Positions 36,547 to 45,462 of a DNA stretch of 64,000 bases are shown piece by piece (the stretch's first letter is position 1; each line of letters starts with the position of its first letter). A model generated the notes under the pieces. The model did not search any database. It was not told the origin of the DNA and saw only the letters and a program-made list of their open reading frames with translations. This stretch comes from Merdimonas sp963929015 (GTDB taxonomy: Bacteria > Bacillota > Clostridia > Lachnospirales > Lachnospiraceae), in assembly GCF_963929015.1 (NCBI RefSeq), contig NZ_CAWVHE010000012.1:133104-197103 (forward strand). Direction: 5' to 3'. Position numbers and translations under genes: made by a program.

Positions 36547-38398
36547 AAAATACTGCGCCATAACATTGGTCTTCCACAATATCCCCATTTTCATCATAGA
36601 TGCGGAAATATGTCCAGTAATATCCGTTGTGGGGCGGCGTCCAGGTGGTCCAGAATGTATTTCCGGCGGAGAGGGCCTGTGGATTGGTGGTATAGATCCA
36701 CGGGTGGGGATCGCCTGCCAGATATTTATTGCAGTCCAGGATCAGCAGTTCGTAGCGGTATTTCTGCTGTGGATTGATATTGGAGCTGACGCCGATCAGC
36801 CAGCCTTCCCCATAGGGATTGGGCCCCTGGTATTTCCCGTTGATGTAGACCGGGTAATTCCGGCCCACTGCGAAGTTGATGGTCCGTGAAACGATGTTGC
36901 CGCTGGAATCTCTTGCCTCGACGTGGAGCCAGTAGTTTCCCTTTTTTGGCTGCCAGGAGGACCAGTTTCCCTGACGCCAGTCGTCGATGAGGTCCCATTT
37001 TTTTGTGTCCAGGTTGTAGGACGTCCACCGGAATTCCGGCGCGGATTCCCATCCCGAATACGCCGCGCCCACCTGGATCTCCTCTTCTTTTGTGATCCAG
37101 CAAAGTCCGTCCAGGGAAATGGAGGGCGCTCCTACGGAGACGGTGATCATGTCGGATGCCTGTTCTCCTCTTGCGTTTTTGGCAGCGCAGTAAAGCCAGT
37201 AAGAGCCGCCTGCTTCCGGCTGATAGGAAAATGTGTCGTCGCTGCTCCATTCAGAAGCGTAGATCCAGGTGTTTTTACTGCAGTCATAGACCTGCCACTG
37301 GTATTGGGTATCGGACGTCTGGCCTGCCACCTGGTACCGTGCGCGGATTTCTGAAGTGTTGTTCTGCAGGAGCCGGATCCCCTGGGAGGAGAGGGCCGGG
37401 GCGCCGTACTGGAGCATATGCCAGATCTTATAGTGGCCTGTTTCATTTACATGGAGATAATCCGGCTCACACATGTCCTTTCGTACGTCAATGGCCGCCT
37501 GCCGCAGATCCACAGTTCGGATGCCATAGTACTGGCAGATTTCCAGGATACTGTCGGCGTAGAGATCAACATCTTTATCGGTAGTGCTACTCCAGGAACT
37601 GATGTCTCTGTAGTAGGGGGTCAGGCAGATGATCTCTGCCTGCGGATAGTGTTCTCTTAGGCGTACCAGAGCAGTCTGGTACGCGGAGCAGAAGGTGGAG
37701 ACGTCTCCGATACCTTCGCCGGGACGAAACTCGCCCAGTTTGGTACTGGCGATATCGTTGGTTCCGCCAAAGAAGAGGATCACATCAGGCGTGCCATTGT
37801 CATCCAGCCTGACAATGCGTTCTTCTGCAGCCATACACTGTTTACTGTTGTAGCCGCTTGGGTCGCCTTCCCACCAGCCGACCTTGGATCCGCCCAGAGA
37901 ATCGTTGATGCCAAGCTGCATGTCATTATTTAAAATGTAACTCATCCACCAGGTCTCAAAGACCCGCATGTAGTCCTCGCAGTAATAGTAGTAGTAAAGG
38001 TTCCAGGGACTGTTATATCCCTCAAAGGTTCCCAGGCTGTCGCCCAGGATAGAAACAATTTTCTTTCCAGAAGTGGAATCTGTCTCTCTGTCCGGCACAG
38101 AGGAATCCCCCTGGCGCATCCAGGAAGGAAGTGAGATGCCGGAAAGATCCAGAGCGTCAGCCTCGTCAGGCGTTTCCGTGGGATCAGCTCCTGCGGGATC
38201 CGCAGAATCAGCTCCTGCATGATCTTCCGCGGGAGCAGCTCCTGCTGGATCTGCGGCAGAGAATCCGTCTTCGCATTCTCCTGCCGGAATAGTCTCCGCT
38301 GCCAGGGCCGTGCGGACCGGAAGTGCAAGTCCAAGAAGGCAGCAGATAAAAAAGGCTCCGAATAGTACTCTTAGATGTGTAGTTCGCTTTGTTTGCAA
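36545..38398 (-). CDS. Secreted SGNH/GDSL hydrolase with three Trp/Tyr-rich repeats
   Basis: 617 residues on the minus strand from TTG 38398 (AAAGGA about ten bases upstream; an ATG in between is out of frame). Signal peptide to about residue 34 (TALAA), then an Ala/Asp/Glu/Pro-rich linker. The SGNH hydrolase domain spans about 105-345: ILGDSLGTFEGY (Ser), FFGGTNDIAS (Gly-Asn-Asp) and PDYLHVNETGHYKIW (Asp and His). Three C-terminal repeats of about 85-95 residues (FRWTSYNLDTKKWDLIDDWR, QGNWSSWQPKKGNYWLHVEA) are the same kind as in the L,D-transpeptidase at 6392. Such hydrolases often remove acetyl or other ester groups from wall sugars, which would fit the local acyltransferase. The substrate is not proven. 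Confidence 0.85.
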   Translation of the reverse strand: MQTKRTTHLRVLFGAFFICCLLGLALPVRTALAAETIPAGECEDGFSAADPAGAAPAEDHAGADSADPAGADPTETPDEADALDLSGISLPSWMRQGDSSVPDRETDSTSGKKIVSILGDSLGTFEGYNSPWNLYYYYYCEDYMRVFETWWMSYILNNDMQLGINDSLGGSKVGWWEGDPSGYNSKQCMAAEERIVRLDDNGTPDVILFFGGTNDIASTKLGEFRPGEGIGDVSTFCSAYQTALVRLREHYPQAEIICLTPYYRDISSWSSTTDKDVDLYADSILEICQYYGIRTVDLRQAAIDVRKDMCEPDYLHVNETGHYKIWHMLQYGAPALSSQGIRLLQNNTSEIRARYQVAGQTSDTQYQWQVYDCSKNTWIYASEWSSDDTFSYQPEAGGSYWLYCAAKNARGEQASDMITVSVGAPSISLDGLCWITKEEEIQVGAAYSGWESAPEFRWTSYNLDTKKWDLIDDWRQGNWSSWQPKKGNYWLHVEARDSSGNIVSRTINFAVGRNYPVYINGKYQGPNPYGEGWLIGVSSNINPQQKYRYELLILDCNKYLAGDPHPWIYTTNPQALSAGNTFWTTWTPPHNGYYWTYFRIYDENGDIVEDQCYGAVF

Positions 38399-38613
38399 TG
38401 TCAGTCATTCCTTTGTTAAAAAATATTCCAGACCATATGGTAACACGCTGGCAGCTATTTGTCCATGAGGGTTCAGGAAATCTGGATTTTGAAAATATAT
38501 TGTGAAATAGTAGTAAAATAAATGGTATAATATACAATAGTTTGGTATAATTATTTGTACAAACGAATAACTTTGCAAGGTCGGTAACGTGTGAAAAGAG
38601 GAGGGAAGAGACC
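38399..38613. other. AT-rich divergent intergenic region
   Basis: Region between the divergent SGNH hydrolase and transglutaminase-SLH genes. It holds two GGTATAAT boxes (38524-38531, 38544-38551) that could be -10 elements for the plus-strand gene, but no -35 at ideal spacing was found. No coding frame or terminator is evident. Confidence 0.35.
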
Positions 38614-40479
38614 ATGAAAAAGGAGATGAAACGAGGACTGGCGGCGGTTATGACGGCGGCGCTTCTGCTGCCGCAGATGGCGATCGCGGCGGAGCCGGAG
38701 CGGGAGCTGTTGCAGGCGTCTCAGACGCGGCCCTGGGAGGGGAAAGAGATACAGGACATTTCTGCTGCAGATTTGAAAGAACAAAATGAGATCCTGATGG
38801 AGCTGGACCAGACAGTGCGGGAAGTGTTGCTGGATGCGGAGGATGAGGAGATATCTGTTGATCTCACTGGCATGGAGCTGGAGGTGGGCAGGGATGATTA
38901 TATCAATAAACTGAAATACATCTCGCCCTACTGCAATAGTGATGTGACGCTTCAGATCTGGTATGACGGTTCTTATTATTCGGATCTTGAGATTATCACG
39001 GACTTGTCGAAAGAAGAGCGGAACAGCCATGTGGAGGAGGCGGACGCCAAGGTGGCAGATATTCTCTCCTGGGTAACGGACGATATGACAGACGCAGAAA
39101 AGCTTTTGGCTGTGCATGATTATTTTGTGGCGGATTTTGCCTATGATCTCTACGGAGGAGAAGGAGAAGAAGCCTACCAGTGCGGAGGCATCTTCCGCAA
39201 CCGGACCGGCGTGTGCCAGGCTTATGCTTATGGATATCTGTACATTATGAATAAGCTGGGGATAGAGTGCTATTTTGCCAACAGTCCTGAAATGGGGCAT
39301 GCCTGGAATATTGTAAAGGCGGACGGAAATTATTATCATGTGGACTGCACCTGGGATGACCCGGTAGAAGATACCCTCGGAGCGGTCAGTCATCAGTATT
39401 TTCTATTAAGCGATGAAACGATGCAAGATGAAAAGGCTACCAGCCAGGTTCATACAGGCTGGGACTTGACCATGCTCCCCTGTACCAGCAAGTCGTATGA
39501 AAATGCGTACTGGAAACAGGCGTTTTCCAGAGTAATCCAGCTGGACGGAAGTTCCTATTATATGAAGACAGACGGTGTTTATCGAAGAGATCTGTCCAAT
39601 GGCCGGGAGCAGAAGCTGGCAGATGTAGGAATCTGGAACACATGGGGGTCAGACGGATGGTACGAACAACCTCAGTCAGGGCTCTCCATTTACAGGGGAG
39701 AGCTGTATTACAATACCAGTACCGAGATCCGCAAAATGGCGCTGAACGGGGCCGGCAATACGCTGGTCTACCGGCCGGATACCAGTGACGGTTATGTATA
39801 TGGAAGCCACATTTCCGGTGGGACGCTGGAATATATGATCAAACAGGATCCCTGGATGGAGGGAGAAAAGATAGCTGCGCCGGTGGATCTTGACAGTCTT
39901 GCGCCTGCCGACCCGGATGAACTTCCCTTCCAGGATGTAAGAAATGGCGACTGGTTTTATGATTCTGCAAAATATGTCTATGACAAGAATATCATGACGG
40001 GCCTTGATACGATTACTTTCGGTCCCGGCGAACAGTTGAAAAGGGCCCAGCTGGCAGTGATCCTCCACCGGATGAATGAAGAGCCGGAAATGACATACAG
40101 CGCCCTCTTTCCGGATGTGCCGGACGGGCAGTGGTTTACTGACGCCATTCTCTGGGCGGCAGATGCCGGCGTGGTGACCGGATATTCTAACACCGGATTT
40201 TTTGGAACAGGTGATAACATCAACAGGGAGCAGATCGCAACTATGATGTACCGGTACGCAAGATATAAAGGCTATTCTCTGGAAGACGCAGCAGACTTCA
40301 GCAGCTATCCGGATGCGGCATATGTAAATGAATTTGCAGAAGAAGCCATGGCCTGGGCTGTAGGAAACGGCATCATCACCGGCAAAGAAAACCCGGTGAG
40401 ACTGGATCCGCAGGGCTTGGCAACAAGAGCCGAGTGCGCCACCATCATCATGCGCTTTATGGAAACCTTTGAAAAATAA
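38614..40479 (+). CDS. Transglutaminase-SLH surface protein
   Basis: 621 residues. Signal peptide (AIAAE). Transglutaminase-like domain about 95-280 with Cys201 (TGVCQAYAYGYLYI), His229 (GHAWNIVKADG) and Asp244 (YYHVDCTWDDP). Tyr-rich repeat region about 290-420, then three SLH domains at 437-621 (WFYDSAKYVYDKNIMTGL, FGPGEQLKRAQ, INREQIATMMYRYA, ATRAECATIIMRF). It is a shorter paralogue of the protein at 30614, without the thioredoxin and Big2 modules. Its SLH block is nearly identical to that of the next gene. Expected on the cell surface; substrate unknown. Confidence 0.85.
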   Translation: MKKEMKRGLAAVMTAALLLPQMAIAAEPERELLQASQTRPWEGKEIQDISAADLKEQNEILMELDQTVREVLLDAEDEEISVDLTGMELEVGRDDYINKLKYISPYCNSDVTLQIWYDGSYYSDLEIITDLSKEERNSHVEEADAKVADILSWVTDDMTDAEKLLAVHDYFVADFAYDLYGGEGEEAYQCGGIFRNRTGVCQAYAYGYLYIMNKLGIECYFANSPEMGHAWNIVKADGNYYHVDCTWDDPVEDTLGAVSHQYFLLSDETMQDEKATSQVHTGWDLTMLPCTSKSYENAYWKQAFSRVIQLDGSSYYMKTDGVYRRDLSNGREQKLADVGIWNTWGSDGWYEQPQSGLSIYRGELYYNTSTEIRKMALNGAGNTLVYRPDTSDGYVYGSHISGGTLEYMIKQDPWMEGEKIAAPVDLDSLAPADPDELPFQDVRNGDWFYDSAKYVYDKNIMTGLDTITFGPGEQLKRAQLAVILHRMNEEPEMTYSALFPDVPDGQWFTDAILWAADAGVVTGYSNTGFFGTGDNINREQIATMMYRYARYKGYSLEDAADFSSYPDAAYVNEFAEEAMAWAVGNGIITGKENPVRLDPQGLATRAECATIIMRFMETFEK

Positions 40480-40498
40480 GAAAAAGGAGAAGAAAGAA

Positions 40499-42163
40499 AT
40501 GATCAGGAAAGGACTAAAAAAAGTACTGGCAATATTTGCGCTTTTGTGCCTCTTTGGTATAGCAGCCGGGATGAGCGCATCGGCGGCAGGAGAGGAGGAT
40601 TACGGGGACTATACACTTACGATTCTTAGTAATCGTCTGGTGTATAATGGAGAGTTGAAATCCGGCTATGACCCGGTAAAGGATCTGCCGGAGGGAATGA
40701 GTATTGACTTTGAAAACCGGATCATTACCCTGGATAATGCAAATATCACAGGCAAAACATATGATTATGGCGGGGGCAACACGTCAAACGGCGAAGCAAT
40801 TTACTACAGCGTTCATGACGGAAAGCCGCTGACTGTTCGTCTGGTGGGAGAAAACAGGATGAGCAATGTGAACTGCGGAATTCTGGCTATGTCCGTGTCC
40901 AGCAATGTTGCAGAGCCCGATATAAATCTGATCATAGAGGGCGATGGAAGTTTAAATATTAATTCTTCTGCGGGACGCGTGAATCCTGCAGAAACGACAT
41001 TGGGAATCTCTGGTTCCGTCAGGCTTGTGTCCGGTACATTGAATCTGTGGACAGAGGAAAGCAACAATTATACAGGGATTGTGGGAGACAATGTAGAATT
41101 CCTTGGCGGAACGGTATCGATTAAAATCCCGAATGGAAAGGATTCTACGCAAACTTCCCTGTACGGAATCTCGGCTGGCGGAACGGCTACGTTTGCCAAC
41201 ACAGATGTAAATATAGAGGTGGGGAAAGCCGGCTTTGCTTATGGGGTTTTGGTTACGTCTACTGGAGGTAAGACTGGAACCATCACGATTAACAATGCGT
41301 CTATAGATATCCATATGGCGGAGGCGAAGCTTCTTAACAGGGGCATTCTTCAGGGGCAGGGGCCTATGAGGGTATTCCCGCTGGACAGTGAAGTGGGAGT
41401 AGATCAGGTGTTGATTGATCAGAGTGATTCTTATTTTTATATGGGAAATGAAGGACCGGATATCTACTTTGCAAGAGCGGATGCGTTTGCAGCCATGCAG
41501 GGTTGGACAGACGTAAACTATCCTTATCTCTCTATTTCTCCGACACCTTTTGAGGATGTAGAGATTCCGGATCCTGACGAGCCAGCAACTGAGCCGGAGC
41601 AGCCTTTTAATTTTACGGATGTAAAAGGGAACGACTGGTTTTATGATTCTGTAGACTATGTAAATGCCAGCGGTATCATGACCGGTCTGGATGCCACGAC
41701 TTTCGGGCCTAACGAGAAGCTTGCAAGAGCCCAGCTGGCCGTAATTCTTCATCGGCTGAACGAAGAGCCGGAAATGACATACAGCGCCCTCTTTCCGGAT
41801 GTGCCGGACGGGCAGTGGTTTACTGACGCCATCCTCTGGGCGGCAGATGCCGGCGTGGTGACTGGATATTCTGACACCGGATTTTTTGGAACAGGTGATA
41901 ACATCAACAGGGAGCAGATCGCAACTATGATGTACCGGTACGCAAGATATAAAGGGTACTCACTGGAAGGCGCAGCAGACTTCAGCAGCTATCCGGATGC
42001 GGCATATGTAAATGAATTTGCAGAAGAAGCCATGGCCTGGGCTGTAGGAAACGGCATCATCACCGGCAAAGAAAACCCGGTGAGACTGGATCCGCAGGGC
42101 TTGGCAACAAGAGCCGAGTGCGCCACCATCATCATGCGCTTTATGGAAACCTTTGAAAAATAA
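40499..42163 (+). CDS. Beta-helix-like SLH surface protein
   Basis: 554 residues from ATG 40499 (AAAAAGGAGAAG upstream), 19 bases after the preceding stop; an in-frame TTG at 40469 would overlap that gene. Signal peptide ending SASAA (about 33). Residues 40-350 are repetitive short beta strands, e.g. IITLDNANITGKTYDYGG and GTVSIKIPNGK, suggesting a right-handed beta-helix like the N-terminal part of the interrupted protein at 23298. Three SLH domains occupy 370-554 and from about 41756 onward are almost base-for-base the same as in the upstream gene. Function unknown. It is likely co-transcribed with the transglutaminase-SLH gene. Confidence 0.83.
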   Translation: MIRKGLKKVLAIFALLCLFGIAAGMSASAAGEEDYGDYTLTILSNRLVYNGELKSGYDPVKDLPEGMSIDFENRIITLDNANITGKTYDYGGGNTSNGEAIYYSVHDGKPLTVRLVGENRMSNVNCGILAMSVSSNVAEPDINLIIEGDGSLNINSSAGRVNPAETTLGISGSVRLVSGTLNLWTEESNNYTGIVGDNVEFLGGTVSIKIPNGKDSTQTSLYGISAGGTATFANTDVNIEVGKAGFAYGVLVTSTGGKTGTITINNASIDIHMAEAKLLNRGILQGQGPMRVFPLDSEVGVDQVLIDQSDSYFYMGNEGPDIYFARADAFAAMQGWTDVNYPYLSISPTPFEDVEIPDPDEPATEPEQPFNFTDVKGNDWFYDSVDYVNASGIMTGLDATTFGPNEKLARAQLAVILHRLNEEPEMTYSALFPDVPDGQWFTDAILWAADAGVVTGYSDTGFFGTGDNINREQIATMMYRYARYKGYSLEGAADFSSYPDAAYVNEFAEEAMAWAVGNGIITGKENPVRLDPQGLATRAECATIIMRFMETFEK

Positions 42164-42294
42164 GCATGTGGAAAACCATGCGGAAAAGTATAGGGAAAAC
42201 CATGTGGATAAAAAGTGGATAACTAAATAGGCGCGGCAATGGGGACGGGGGATTTCTGGAAATCCCCCGTCCCCATTGCCGCGCCTATTTAGTT
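42164..42294. repeat. Palindrome family A, copy 4, with GTGGA motifs
   Basis: Perfect 36-base arms (42221-42256 and 42259-42294) with loop TG: 74 bases of uninterrupted palindrome. Core GGGGACGGGGGATTTC; private arm AACTAAATAGGCGCGGCAAT. Before it, 42164-42220 hold repeated CATGTGGAAAAC-like units and TGTGGATAA (DnaA-box-like). It follows the SLH gene stop directly and should stop transcription in both directions. Confidence 0.88.
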
Positions 42295-42295
42295 G

Positions 42296-42324
42296 TTGCG
42301 GAGATATTAAGTATATGATACAAT
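42296..42324 (+). promoter_or_regulatory. Promoter for the rmlA-rmlC polysaccharide operon
   Basis: TTGCGG (42296-42301), a 17-base spacer and TACAAT (42319-42324), about 48 bases before the rmlA ATG. It begins two bases after palindrome A4. Confidence 0.5.
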
Positions 42325-42371
42325 TATTCGGATAAAGTAGAATGCGTATATCATGTAAACAGGAGGTTGTC

Positions 42372-43250
42372 ATGAAAGGTATTATTTTAGCAGGAGGTTC
42401 AGGAACCAGATTGTATCCTCTGACCAAGGCGGTTTCCAAGCAGATCATGCCGGTGTATGATAAGCCGATGATCTATTACCCGCTGTCCACTTTGATGCTT
42501 GCGGGCATCCGGGAGATCCTGATCATATCTACGCCGAGAGATCTGCCTGTATTTCAGGAGCTTTTCGGTACGGGAGAGCATCTGGGCCTTAACATGTCTT
42601 ATGCAGTGCAGGAGAGCCCCAGGGGACTGGCGGATGCGTTTATTATTGGAGAGAAGTTTATCGGAGACGACGATGTGGCTCTGGTACTTGGAGATAACAT
42701 TTTTTACGGGCAGAGCTTTTCCAGAACCCTGCGGACCGCAGTGGACCGGGTGGAGAAGGAGAAGGGCGCCACGATCTTTGGCTACTATGTCCGGGATCCC
42801 AGAGAGTACGGTGTGGTAGAGTTTGATGAGAATGGAAGAGCGATCTCCATTGAGGAGAAGCCGGAGCATCCGAAGTCCAATTATGCGGTGCCGGGCCTGT
42901 ATTTCTATGACAATGATGTGGTAGAGATCGCAAAGAATGTAAAGCCTTCCGCCAGAGGAGAGATTGAGATCACCACGGTCAACAATACTTACCTGGAGAG
43001 GGGCGATCTCTATGTAGAGACGATGGGACGCGGGTTTGCCTGGCTGGATACGGGCAATCACGACGCCCTTCTGGATGCGGCGGACTTTGTGGCTGCTTTC
43101 CAGAAGAGACAGGGACTGTATATTTCCTGTATTGAAGAGATCGCGTATAAGCGGGGATTCATCACAAAAGAGCAGCTGATCGAGCTGGCGCAGCCGCTTC
43201 TTAAGACCAATTACGGGAAATATCTGATCGAGGTTGCGGAAGGACTGTAA
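42372..43250 (+). CDS. rmlA: Glucose-1-phosphate thymidylyltransferase
   Basis: 292 residues from ATG 42372 (AGGAGG five bases upstream). Nucleotidyltransferase signature GIILAGGSGTRLYPLT at the N terminus, KQIMPVYDKPMIYYPLS, VLGDNIFYG with the metal-binding Asp, and SIEEKPEHPKSNYAVPGLYF. It joins glucose-1-phosphate and dTTP to give dTDP-glucose, the first step of dTDP-rhamnose synthesis. It is the first gene of the second rml group; rmlD and rmlB lie about 36 kb upstream. Often named rfbA. Confidence 0.95.
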   Translation: MKGIILAGGSGTRLYPLTKAVSKQIMPVYDKPMIYYPLSTLMLAGIREILIISTPRDLPVFQELFGTGEHLGLNMSYAVQESPRGLADAFIIGEKFIGDDDVALVLGDNIFYGQSFSRTLRTAVDRVEKEKGATIFGYYVRDPREYGVVEFDENGRAISIEEKPEHPKSNYAVPGLYFYDNDVVEIAKNVKPSARGEIEITTVNNTYLERGDLYVETMGRGFAWLDTGNHDALLDAADFVAAFQKRQGLYISCIEEIAYKRGFITKEQLIELAQPLLKTNYGKYLIEVAEGL

Positions 43251-43329
43251 ACGGTGATGTGGCTGCCACAGCCGGAAGACAAAGAGTCTTTGGCGGCAGC
43301 AGGCAAATGTTGAATAAGGAGAAGATAAA

Positions 43330-43884
43330 ATGGGAAAAATTCAGGTGGAAACTTGTGAAATAGAAGGGCTTAAGATTATCACGCCTGCCGTGTTCGGAGA
43401 CGAGAGAGGCTACTTCATGGAAACTTATAACTACAATGATTATAAAGCTGCCGGGATTGATATGGAGTTTGTGCAGGACAACCAGTCCAGCTCCAAAAAA
43501 GGCGTGCTGCGGGGGCTGCATTTCCAGATCAATTATCCGCAGGACAAGCTGGTCCGTGTGGTCAGCGGCGAGGTGTTTGACGTTGCTGTGGATTTAAGAG
43601 AAGGCTCCGCTACTTATGGGAAATGGTACGGCGTGCTTCTGTCCGCAGAGAACAAAAAGCAGTTCTTCATTCCGAAGAATTTCGCCCACGGATTTCTGGT
43701 GCTTTCGGATTCCGCAGAGTTCGCTTACAAATGTACAGATTTTTATCATCCAAACGATGAAGGCGGCCTTGCGTGGAACGATCCGGATATCGGCGTAGAG
43801 TGGCCGATCCCGGAAGGCATGGAGCTCACCATTTCCGAGAAGGATCAGAAATGGGGCGGCATTAAAGACTTTAAGAGAGCCTAG
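43330..43884 (+). CDS. rmlC: dTDP-4-dehydrorhamnose 3,5-epimerase
   Basis: 184 residues, the usual RmlC length. Cupin fold signatures: DERGYFMETYN, FVQDNQSSSKKGVLRGLHF (with the catalytic His in RGLHFQ), VFDVAVDLREGS and FAHGFLVLSD. It epimerises dTDP-4-keto-6-deoxyglucose at C3 and C5. It lies 79 bases after rmlA and 29 bases before the exporter permease. Often named rfbC. Confidence 0.95.
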   Translation: MGKIQVETCEIEGLKIITPAVFGDERGYFMETYNYNDYKAAGIDMEFVQDNQSSSKKGVLRGLHFQINYPQDKLVRVVSGEVFDVAVDLREGSATYGKWYGVLLSAENKKQFFIPKNFAHGFLVLSDSAEFAYKCTDFYHPNDEGGLAWNDPDIGVEWPIPEGMELTISEKDQKWGGIKDFKRA

Positions 43885-43913
43885 GACACAGGACAGGATA
43901 TGGAGGGAAAAAG

Positions 43914-44690
43914 GTGTCGACTTATATACATAATTTTCTGGCATACAAGGAACTTTTAAAAGAGCTTGTCAGAAGAGACGTAAAGACCAAATACAGAAGA
44001 TCGTTTCTTGGAATGATGTGGTCTGTGTTAAACCCGCTGGGCATGATGATCATCATGTCCATCGTGTTTTCTCATGTGTTCCGGGCAAATATTGAGAATT
44101 TTCCGGTATACCTGATGTGTGGCCAGGTGATCTTCAATTTCTTTAATGAGGCCAGCACCGTGGCCATGAGTTCCATCCTGGGAAATGCGGCTCTGATCAA
44201 AAAGGTATATGTGCCAAAATATCTGTTTCCGATGTCAAAGGTCTGCTCCTGCTTTGTCAACCTTCTGACATCATTTATTGCGCTTTTGATCGTTATCGTC
44301 GCTACGGGGACGCCGCTTTCCTGGACCGTGGTCCTGCTGGTATTTCCGGTGCTTTATGTCTTTTTGTTCTCGCTGGGAATGGGACTTCTCCTGTCCGCAC
44401 TGGTGGTAACCTTCCGGGATCTGCAGCATCTCTACGGAGTGCTGATCACAGCCTGGATGTACCTGACCCCTATTTTCTACCCCATCGAGATGCTGCCCGG
44501 GTGGGTCAGAACGATCGTATCCTGCAATCCCCTGACCTGCATCGTACAGATGCTAAGAGAAGTCATTATGTACGGCCAGGTGCCGGGACTGCGCCTGCAG
44601 CTGATGTGCATCGCGCCCTGCGCCGTGGCGATGATCCTGGGACTCTGGGTCTTTTACAGGCAGCAGGATAAGTTTATTTTGAAGGTATAG
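43914..44690 (+). CDS. Polysaccharide ABC exporter permease (Wzm/TagG-like)
   Basis: 258 residues from GTG 43914, preceded by GGAGGGAAAAAG. Six hydrophobic segments of the ABC-2 type, with the amphipathic N-terminal motif VRRDVKTKYRRSFLGMMWSV and YLTPIFYPIEMLPGWVRTIV near the C-terminal half. Together with the ATPase that follows it should export an undecaprenyl-linked polysaccharide, as Wzm or TagG do. The rhamnose genes around it point to a rhamnose-containing polymer. Confidence 0.9.
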   Translation: MSTYIHNFLAYKELLKELVRRDVKTKYRRSFLGMMWSVLNPLGMMIIMSIVFSHVFRANIENFPVYLMCGQVIFNFFNEASTVAMSSILGNAALIKKVYVPKYLFPMSKVCSCFVNLLTSFIALLIVIVATGTPLSWTVVLLVFPVLYVFLFSLGMGLLLSALVVTFRDLQHLYGVLITAWMYLTPIFYPIEMLPGWVRTIVSCNPLTCIVQMLREVIMYGQVPGLRLQLMCIAPCAVAMILGLWVFYRQQDKFILKV

Positions 44691-44702
44691 AGGAGGATGG
44701 AC

Positions 44703-45434
44703 ATGAAGGAACCGATCGTAGAAGTCAATGATGTCTCCATGATGTTTCGTCTATACCGGGAGAATGTTGACAGTTTAAAAGAATTTCTTATTAAGAAGAT
44801 CAAGCGCCAGATCGCCTATGATGAGTTCTGGGCTCTGAAAAATGTCTCTTTCCAGGTGGGAAGAGGAGAGGCCGTGGGGCTGGTGGGAAAGAACGGGTCC
44901 GGCAAGAGTACGCTTCTGAAAACCATTGCCGGCGTGTTAAAACCTACCACCGGAAATGTGCTGGTCCGGGGTACCGTGGCGCCCATGATCGAATTGGGCG
45001 CAGGCTTTGACATGGATCTGACAGCAAAAGAAAATATTTTCTTAAACGGCGCCCTTCTTGGCTATCCCAAGGAGATGCTGGAAGAAAATATGGGCCGCAT
45101 CATCGAGTTCTCTGAACTGGATCAGTTTATGGACGTGCCGATTAAAAACTTTTCTTCCGGTATGATCGCCAGGCTTGGATTTGCGGTGGCCACGATCTAT
45201 ACGCCGGATATCCTGATCGTAGACGAGATCCTGTCGGTAGGCGACTGGCAGTTTCAGGCCAAATGTCACCGCAGGATCCAGGAAATGCTGGAGCAGGGTA
45301 CCACCCTTTTGTTTGTCTCCCACAGTATGGATCAGGTGAAGGAAGTATGCAGCCGGGCTATTTTGCTAAGCCACGGCCAGATGTTGATGGACGATGCAGT
45401 GGAAAAGGTGTGCGAACGATACGGCGAGGCCTAA
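44703..45434 (+). CDS. Polysaccharide ABC exporter ATPase (Wzt/TagH-like)
   Basis: 243 residues from ATG 44703, six bases after AGGAGG; the ATG at 44697 abuts that site and is less likely. Walker A GLVGKNGSGKSTLL, the PMIELGAGFDMDLTAKENIF segment typical of polysaccharide and teichoic acid exporters, signature FSSGMIARLGFAVAT, Walker B ILIVDEILSVGDWQF and switch His FVSHSMDQV. It lacks the C-terminal carbohydrate-binding domain of long Wzt proteins, so export need not depend on a chain-end cap. It pairs with the permease 12 bases upstream. Confidence 0.92.
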   Translation: MKEPIVEVNDVSMMFRLYRENVDSLKEFLIKKIKRQIAYDEFWALKNVSFQVGRGEAVGLVGKNGSGKSTLLKTIAGVLKPTTGNVLVRGTVAPMIELGAGFDMDLTAKENIFLNGALLGYPKEMLEENMGRIIEFSELDQFMDVPIKNFSSGMIARLGFAVATIYTPDILIVDEILSVGDWQFQAKCHRRIQEMLEQGTTLLFVSHSMDQVKEVCSRAILLSHGQMLMDDAVEKVCERYGEA

Positions 45435-45462
45435 GCCACAGGAAGAACAAAGGAGAGAAGAA

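Noticed and set aside
42164..42294. Replication origin suggested by TGTGGATAA motifs
   Set aside because: No dnaA, dnaN or AT-rich unwinding region; the motifs recur beside each family A palindrome and so belong to that repeat.
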